Shown in pieces: positions 59,739 through 64,000 of a DNA stretch of 64,000 nucleotides; within the stretch, counting starts at the first letter, position 1; every line of letters begins with the position of its first letter. The translations under genes and the position numbers were made by a program. The DNA lies in assembly GCA_948602995.1 (NCBI GenBank), contig CAPEBR010000016.1, positions 1 through 64,000 on the forward strand. The letters run 5' to 3'. Origin of the DNA: an uncultured Dorea sp. (lineage in GTDB: Bacteria; Bacillota; Clostridia; Lachnospirales; Lachnospiraceae). A model generated the notes under the pieces. It was given only the letters and a program-made list of their open reading frames with translations, did not search any database and was not told the DNA's origin.

Positions 59739-59784
59739 TTGATAAATCAATCTTAACGTGTTTGCTAGAATCCGTATGCCGACG
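59739..59784. repeat. Prophage promoter-like block, copy 4
   Basis: TTGATAAATCAA, AACGTGTTTGCTAGAATCCG, TATGCCGACG. Upstream of the minus-strand gene at 59166 and of the plus-strand ATPase gene. Confidence 0.75.
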
Positions 59785-59980
59785 AAACAAACGGGATTTC
59801 AGGAGGTTTCCTGTGCGATTTAACTAATATTGCTAGAATGACAGATAAATGAAGTGAATCCTTATACATTTCGTCTGCTTACACGTATCAATATTTACGT
59901 TAAAATGGTTTTTGTCGAAAGAAAAATATATTAAATGTATGGATTTCGACGTGTTTTGGAGCGTTTTCATGATAAAAGTA

Positions 59981-60009
59981 TTGAAAAAGTGAAGGAAATG
60001 GTGTAAAAT
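59981..60009 (+). promoter_or_regulatory. Promoter of the ATPase-Toprim pair
   Basis: TTGAAA (59981-59986), 17-bp spacer, TAAAAT (60004-60009). It overlaps the first possible ATG (60008), so translation must start further in. Confidence 0.65.
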
Positions 60010-60064
60010 GAAAAACGTAATTACTTCGGAAGTTGGGAAAAAATACATAGAAAAGAGAAAAATT

Positions 60065-61192
60065 ATGATTATTATGGATTTGAAGGTTAATAATTTCTTT
60101 GCTTTTAGGAATTTTCATTTAAACATGTCATATCCAAAGAAAATTGTAGATTCTTACATAGATCATGAGTTTTTAATCGGGCGTGAGAATTTTAGATATA
60201 AAAAAGTTAATATTTTGATGGGCGGAAATGCGACAGGCAAAACATCAATTGGTCAAATGCTTATGGCCATACTTAATTTTATTAATCGAAAAGAATCTAT
60301 CCATTTAACTGAAAAAATTTCTAACAAGGCAGAAGAGGCCTCCATTAGTGTTGACTTTGTTGGAGATACATATAAAATGTATCGCGTAGACATAAAAATA
60401 TTCTCAACGCAAGATGTTAAAGACGATTATAATTATATAATAAATGTTTGCACAAGGTCAGCAAAAATAAATAAGCAAGACCGATATGAAACTTGCGTTG
60501 AAAAAATTGAAAGCTTACCGTTAAAATATAATAGAGATTATACTGAAGAACTGGAAAAGATAGAACCTCTTGGTTGGATGTTTACGTATCCGGCAGATTC
60601 ATTTGATAAAAAATTTAGATGCGCACGAACTCGTAATTATTTGAAAATTTTAGATTACTCGTTAAGGGCTTTGGATCCGGCAATTTTATGTGTCAAAAAA
60701 CTAAATGGAGTTGATGATGCATACATTATACATATGGACTCGAAAGATTTAATTATTCAGGACGGAAAAGTCATTTTATCAAATATTTTATCTAGCGGAA
60801 CAAAAGCAGGAATAGATATTGCGCATATTATTGCCGAAATTTTTGAAGGTAACTGTGGTTTTTACTACTGTGATGAAAAATTTTCATATATCCATAGCGA
60901 TTTGGAAAAAGCATTTTTAAGCGTGATGGTAGAGGGGCTAAAAAATAACTCACAGTTATTTTTCACTACCCATAATTCTGATATTTTAGATTTACAGTAT
61001 CCAAAACATACATATACATTTTTAAAAAAGGATATTCATGATGAAAGCCAGCCAATTAAATGCGTATATGCATCAGATTACCTCAAACGCAATACAGACT
61101 CTGTGCATAATGCAATTGATAATGATTTGTTTTCTACTAGTCCTGATGTTGAATTAGTTTATAAAATTGCAGAAATAGGGCAGAACATGTAA
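60065..61192 (+). CDS. ABC/SMC-type AAA ATPase of a putative prophage defence pair
   Basis: 375 aa from ATG 60065 (60074 is also possible); ATG 60008 lies within the -10 box. Begins MDLKVNNFFAFRNFHL, typical of AAA_15/21 ATPases. Walker A NILMGGNATGKTS (about 47-60), ABC-like signature LSSGTKAG (about 250), Walker B FYYCDEKFSYIHSD and switch His in FFTTHNSDILD. Followed 27 bp later by a Toprim-like gene. This pairing recalls AbiL (RloA/RloB), PARIS and split OLD systems, which abort phage infection. Lower GC and Ile/Lys-rich codons than the chromosome suggest separate origin. Confidence 0.82.
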   Translation: MIIMDLKVNNFFAFRNFHLNMSYPKKIVDSYIDHEFLIGRENFRYKKVNILMGGNATGKTSIGQMLMAILNFINRKESIHLTEKISNKAEEASISVDFVGDTYKMYRVDIKIFSTQDVKDDYNYIINVCTRSAKINKQDRYETCVEKIESLPLKYNRDYTEELEKIEPLGWMFTYPADSFDKKFRCARTRNYLKILDYSLRALDPAILCVKKLNGVDDAYIIHMDSKDLIIQDGKVILSNILSSGTKAGIDIAHIIAEIFEGNCGFYYCDEKFSYIHSDLEKAFLSVMVEGLKNNSQLFFTTHNSDILDLQYPKHTYTFLKKDIHDESQPIKCVYASDYLKRNTDSVHNAIDNDLFSTSPDVELVYKIAEIGQNM

Positions 61193-61219
61193 TTATACGA
61201 AAGAGAGCTGTTGGATATT

Positions 61220-61726
61220 ATGAGCAAATCTCAATATTATCAATATTTTGTTGAAGGGGAAGACGAGAAAAAGTTAGTCAATACATTAAAAAGCGATTTA
61301 GAGTTGATTCTGCCTGGAAAAGTGCAAGTTTTTAATGTTGCGCAAGATATGTTGACTAAACTCAGAATTGGAAATTTAAAAACTGGAACTAAGGTTGTGC
61401 TGATATTTGATACGGATGCTGGAAATCTTTCTGTTCTTAAAGACAATATAGCTTTTCTCAATAAAGCAAGTGCTGTATCGGAAGTTATTACTATTCCGCA
61501 AGTTTACAATTTGGAAGATGAATTAATAAGGGCCTGTAATATAAAACAAATTAAGGAGCTATTAGGAAGCAAATCCGCCAAAGAATATAAGCACGATTTA
61601 ATTAAAGCAAAAAATCTTGCGCAAAAACTAAAAGACCATCAATTCGATTTAGAAAAATTTTGGTGCTCGCGTGACGATAACATTTATAAAGAAATTGAAA
61701 ACAGAGCAAATAAAATAAAAAAGTAA
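61220..61726 (+). CDS. Toprim-like partner protein of the ATPase
   Basis: 168 aa from ATG 61220 (TTG 61211 possible; neither has a strong ribosome site). YFVEGEDEKKLVNTLK near the start and VVLIFDTDAG (about 78-87) are the Glu and DxD motifs of a Toprim fold; EDELIRACNIKQIKELLG follows. It probably cuts or modifies nucleic acid when released or activated by the ATPase. Compact compared with OLD or AriB Toprim proteins. Same operon as the ATPase. Confidence 0.7.
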   Translation: MSKSQYYQYFVEGEDEKKLVNTLKSDLELILPGKVQVFNVAQDMLTKLRIGNLKTGTKVVLIFDTDAGNLSVLKDNIAFLNKASAVSEVITIPQVYNLEDELIRACNIKQIKELLGSKSAKEYKHDLIKAKNLAQKLKDHQFDLEKFWCSRDDNIYKEIENRANKIKK

Positions 61727-61792
61727 GCAGATGATATACTGCCTACTTTTTTATTTTATCCTGCAGTATTCATTTAAACACCTCCCAGGTCT

Positions 61793-61857
61793 CCATATTC
61801 GCGTTTTATGGGAGAGGTTAGTAGTTTATAAGCCTGAGGCCTTAAAACGCGAATATG
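61793..61857. repeat. Prophage stem-loop repeat, copy C
   Basis: Arms CCATATTCGCGTTTTA / TAAAACGCGAATATGG, perfect over 16 bp, with internal TTTATAAGCCT. Lies between the Toprim gene end and the endolysin end. GCG/CGC here replaces GAG/CTC of copy B, a compensated change. Confidence 0.82.
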
Positions 61858-61869
61858 GGTCAAATAAGG

Positions 61870-62676
61870 CTAGCACAATTTGTTTACAAGTTTCTGTATT
61901 TCTGCGTAATTATATCCGGCAGCTTCCAGCCGTTTCTTTCGGGTATCCCCGTTACCCCATTTTCCCGCAATCACCTCTTTGGCAACCTTAGTAAGGTCTG
62001 TAGCGCCAGGAGAGCAAAGCGCGTTGACTTCGGTCTGCACTTCGCTATAAGAGTAGCCGGCAGTTTCCAGTTTTCTCTTTCTGTCATCTCCGTTGCCCCA
62101 TTTTCCCGCAAGAACTTCTTTTGCAATTTCCGTAATACTTTTCTTACCTGACGGCGGCACCGGCTGAGCGTTTTCTGCATCATACTTAGGGCAGATAAAG
62201 CCCCGGATATATTTGTCGTTGATTTTCATAGTTCTGCGCTTTACGGCATTGGAGTAATTTCCTTCAATGACCGTAAAGGTTCCGGCTGCGGTGTTAACCG
62301 TTTCTACGGTTCCTACATGATCGGGCGTTCCCGTATTATCGCCGATTCCGTTATCGTCCCAGTCATAAAGAACCGCGTCCCCAGGCTTTGGGGTGTACCC
62401 GTCATTTTCCGGCCAGATTTTCATTTTCTTTGCGGCCTCAATGAGATAATAGCAGCTAATTTCAATCGGCATTATTGCGGTATACCCTAGCTTGATGGCA
62501 AGAGCGGACCAGGTACAGGCGCACCAGGCCCAACCGTATTGCATTTTTGTACCTCTGGGAAGATTCCCTTTGTAACCGTTATAAATATCTATAATCGTTT
62601 TATAGCTTCCGTCAGATTCCTTTTTTCCTAACCATGACTGGGCGAGTGAAACAACTGCTGTTCTTGAATAAGCCAT
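61870..62676 (-). CDS. Phage endolysin: CHAP peptidase with two Cpl-7 repeats
   Basis: 268 aa. N-terminal CHAP domain (about 1-150) with Cys in GWAWCACTWSALA and His in PDHVGTVE; a short linker; two ~40-residue Cpl-7 (CW_7) wall-binding repeats (TEIAKEVLAGKWGNGDDRKR... and TKVAKEVIAGKWGNGDTRKK...). It cleaves host peptidoglycan at the end of the lytic cycle. AGGAGGT precedes the ATG, and the holin gene lies 52 bp upstream. Confidence 0.93.
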   Translation of the reverse strand: MAYSRTAVVSLAQSWLGKKESDGSYKTIIDIYNGYKGNLPRGTKMQYGWAWCACTWSALAIKLGYTAIMPIEISCYYLIEAAKKMKIWPENDGYTPKPGDAVLYDWDDNGIGDNTGTPDHVGTVETVNTAAGTFTVIEGNYSNAVKRRTMKINDKYIRGFICPKYDAENAQPVPPSGKKSITEIAKEVLAGKWGNGDDRKRKLETAGYSYSEVQTEVNALCSPGATDLTKVAKEVIAGKWGNGDTRKKRLEAAGYNYAEIQKLVNKLC

Positions 62677-62728
62677 TAGTATAAACCTCCTTTGCTATAT
62701 GGCGGTACGCGAAAAAGCGTACCGCGAT

Positions 62729-63148
62729 TTAATCGTTGCTTTCTGCTTTCTTTGTCAAAACATCAATCGCTTTTACAATAACTTCTGGCATCGGTACGCC
62801 CATCAGGCCCGCGTTTTCAACAATGCTGATTGTCTCATTTGCGATAAAGCCTATAATTACCGCGTCGCGGATATAGCACACCCCGATTGCGAGATCAAGC
62901 CTGTATCCGATCAGTACGATTAGAAGAGTCATACCTTTTCGGCACAGGCCTTTCCAACCGGCTCCGCTCTCCAATGTGCCTGTCTGTGTTTTCTTGCTTG
63001 TGTGAAACACGCCCGCAACTATAAGGCCGGATATATAGTCAATGCCCATAAGAATGAGCAGGGTAATTAAAGCCTCGGTCCAGCCCCCAAAAAGAGAAGC
63101 GATAAAACCGCCGATTACCCCGATAAAAGTGCAAATTCCAGTTTTCAT
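62729..63148 (-). CDS. Phage holin, TcdE/phi-LC3 (holin_4_1) type
   Basis: 139 aa. Hydrophobic helices at about 5-45 (IGVIGGFIASLFGGWTEALITLLILMGIDYISGLIVAG), a polar segment KTQTGTLESGAGWKGLCRKG and a helix IVLIGYRLDLAIG; the toxin secretion/phage lysis holin pattern. AAAGGAACG lies before the ATG. Forms the lysis cassette with the endolysin. Confidence 0.9.
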   Translation of the reverse strand: MKTGICTFIGVIGGFIASLFGGWTEALITLLILMGIDYISGLIVAGVFHTSKKTQTGTLESGAGWKGLCRKGMTLLIVLIGYRLDLAIGVCYIRDAVIIGFIANETISIVENAGLMGVPMPEVIVKAIDVLTKKAESND

Positions 63149-63180
63149 ATGTTTCGTTCCTTTCTGTTTCGAGAATTGAG

Positions 63181-63212
63181 AAAGCCCCTATGCATAAGCA
63201 TAAGGGCTTTTA
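63181..63212. terminator. Hairpin between RT and holin genes
   Basis: AAAGCCCCTATGCATAAGCATAAGGGCTTTT: 13-bp stem with T-rich end on the plus strand and TTTCTC on the minus. May stop or attenuate transcription entering the lysis genes. Confidence 0.6.
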
Positions 63213-63262
63213 AGGGTTTACGGGTTCCTGTGTTTTGCCTCCTTCCTGAATTTTTATATAAT

Positions 63263-63286
63263 AAAAAGCCGGGCGGTTAAGCCGGC
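63263..63286 (-). terminator. Terminator overlapping the RT stop
   Basis: Minus strand GCCGG...CCGGC followed by TTTTTATTATAT. The left arm encodes the last residues (RPA) of the RT protein. Confidence 0.7.
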
Positions 63287-64000
63287 CTTCTATCCAGAAT
63301 AAATAACTGATTGTATAGTTTCGTCATGTTTTGTACAGTCCGGTAGGCGTTAAAGTTTGAAGCATAGGCCTTCCAACTCTGCCAGGTGGCCTGTGCATCT
63401 TCCAGACTGAGTTTTTCTTGGTCAAGCCTTTTCCGCATCCATTTTAATTTGCGACGAATTTTGGTGACGGAATAGCGGTTAATTTTCTTTATGACTTTTC
63501 CGTTTTGTGTCAAAAAGAAACGGACTTTCATAAAAGTAAATCCGTGTGATAATTTTATAATCTGCGTTTTCTTTTTGTTTAAGGTAATGCCGAGTTCCTG
63601 GCATATTTTTGCTATTTCTTTCAGGCATTTTTGCAAATGCGATTTGCTTGGATGAATCAAATACCCGTCATCCATATATCGGCCGTATCTGTGAATACGG
63701 AGTATCTCTTTTATGTAATGGTCTAGCCTGTTGGCGGTCGTCAACGCTAGCGACTGGCTGATTTTGCTTCCTAGGCCAAGATCGGAATCTCCAAAGGCGT
63801 CAATGAAATGCTGAGTAAGTTTAAGCAGCTTTTCATCAGTAAAATTTTTCTGTAGAATCTGCCGTAGCAGGGCATGCGATATACTATCGAAAAATTTTGA
63901 AAAATCAAATAGCAAAATATAACCGTCAGTGCCGTATTTTCTGTAATGCTGCCACAGATGTAAACATAGACGGCTTATCGTAAAAGAATAGACCTTATAT
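63277..64000 (-). CDS. Prophage reverse transcriptase (5' end beyond window)
   Basis: The frame is open to the window edge, giving at least 240 residues (visible start YKVYSFTISRLCLHLWQHYR). Motifs: first catalytic Asp in YILLFDFSKFFDSISH, LGLGSKISQSLA (the GxxxSQ version of motif 4, as in DGR and several phage RT groups, instead of QGxxxSP), catalytic YMDD in GRYMDDGYLIH, and LGITLNKKKTQIIKLSHGF thumb region. No endonuclease or maturase domain. It sits just upstream of the holin. DGR, UG/DRT defence RT or another phage RT class cannot be separated without the rest. Confidence 0.85.
   Translation of the reverse strand, partial: YKVYSFTISRLCLHLWQHYRKYGTDGYILLFDFSKFFDSISHALLRQILQKNFTDEKLLKLTQHFIDAFGDSDLGLGSKISQSLALTTANRLDHYIKEILRIHRYGRYMDDGYLIHPSKSHLQKCLKEIAKICQELGITLNKKKTQIIKLSHGFTFMKVRFFLTQNGKVIKKINRYSVTKIRRKLKWMRKRLDQEKLSLEDAQATWQSWKAYASNFNAYRTVQNMTKLYNQLFILDRRPA

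Larger units (their letters stand above)
59637..60064. other. Divergent intergenic region before the ATPase gene
   Basis: Holds promoter-like block copy 4 and ~220 bp of AT-rich DNA. The promoter of the plus-strand ATPase gene is at its right end. No further gene seen. Confidence 0.6.

Noticed and set aside
57263..59784. Possible CRISPR array in the prophage repeats
   Set aside because: The four blocks are hundreds of bases apart with genes between them; no regular spacers and no cas genes.
60065..61726. Calling the ATPase-Toprim pair PARIS outright
   Set aside because: The Toprim protein is short and I cannot confirm the DUF4435 features of AriB. Kept as an unassigned ATPase-Toprim pair.

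Overview
The window is about 54.6 kb of low-GC Gram-positive chromosome followed by one end of a prophage that runs off the right edge. Gene content points to a gut anaerobe of the Lachnospiraceae (Clostridium cluster XIVa, Dorea / C. scindens-like): CotF-like spore coat genes, indolepyruvate:ferredoxin oxidoreductase, CarD, DUF975 and DUF6273 proteins, raffinose/alpha-glucoside genes, a fossil betaine reductase, and AGGAGG-type ribosome sites. No rRNA gene was seen, so the genus is inferred.

Layout. 0.5-3.7 kb: secreted DUF6273/Big_2/Fn3 protein with two tandem lectin-like units that look like diversity-generating retroelement (DGR) targets. 3.7-8.2 kb: MerR regulator divergent from a MATE exporter, YwaF-like membrane protein, EamA transporter, dtd. 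8.3-13 kb: MarR-controlled heterodimeric ABC exporter. 13-18 kb: two CotF-like genes, class I amidotransferase, M19 dipeptidase, 2-hydroxyacid dehydrogenase, C39 peptidase. 18-22 kb: a strong promoter with a long leader and a small hydrophobic ORF, then CIRCE-controlled clpB and a YitT protein. 22-29 kb: Hpt, REC/HD-GYP/GGDEF protein, and an aryl-keto-acid block (iorA, iorB, phenylacetate-CoA ligase, ACT protein). 29-36 kb: FAD/Rieske oxidoreductase, AEC transporter, cold-shock protein, PTS enzyme I, DUF975, CarD. 36-46 kb: alpha-galactoside/alpha-glucoside locus (GH36, three-gene ABC importer, two AraC and one LacI regulator, GH13). 46-54.5 kb: accessory DNA with TetR and DegV genes, mobile repeats, and eroded betaine reductase, BCCT transporter and HipA-like genes.

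From tRNA-Ala(CGC) at 54568 the content changes to prophage: late-type genes on the minus strand (reverse transcriptase, holin, CHAP endolysin, then many very small genes), a plus-strand ATPase + Toprim-like pair that looks like a prophage defence cargo, and a 1.93-kb insertion sequence. Two repeat families occur only here: a four-copy promoter-like block upstream of small genes and a three-copy long stem-loop whose arms covary.

The chromosomal part carries three further repeat families: perfect GGGGACGGGG palindromes at gene ends (7 copies, sometimes supplying stop codons), a GTTACTGTTCAC-bounded element with a 9-bp target duplication, and a 146-164 bp element with about 20-bp inverted ends and a central hairpin. 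Best leads for new biology: the ATPase-Toprim pair, the covarying stem-loops, the shared prophage promoter block, the hairpin-masked small ORF before clpB, and the DGR-like surface protein seen together with a prophage RT.
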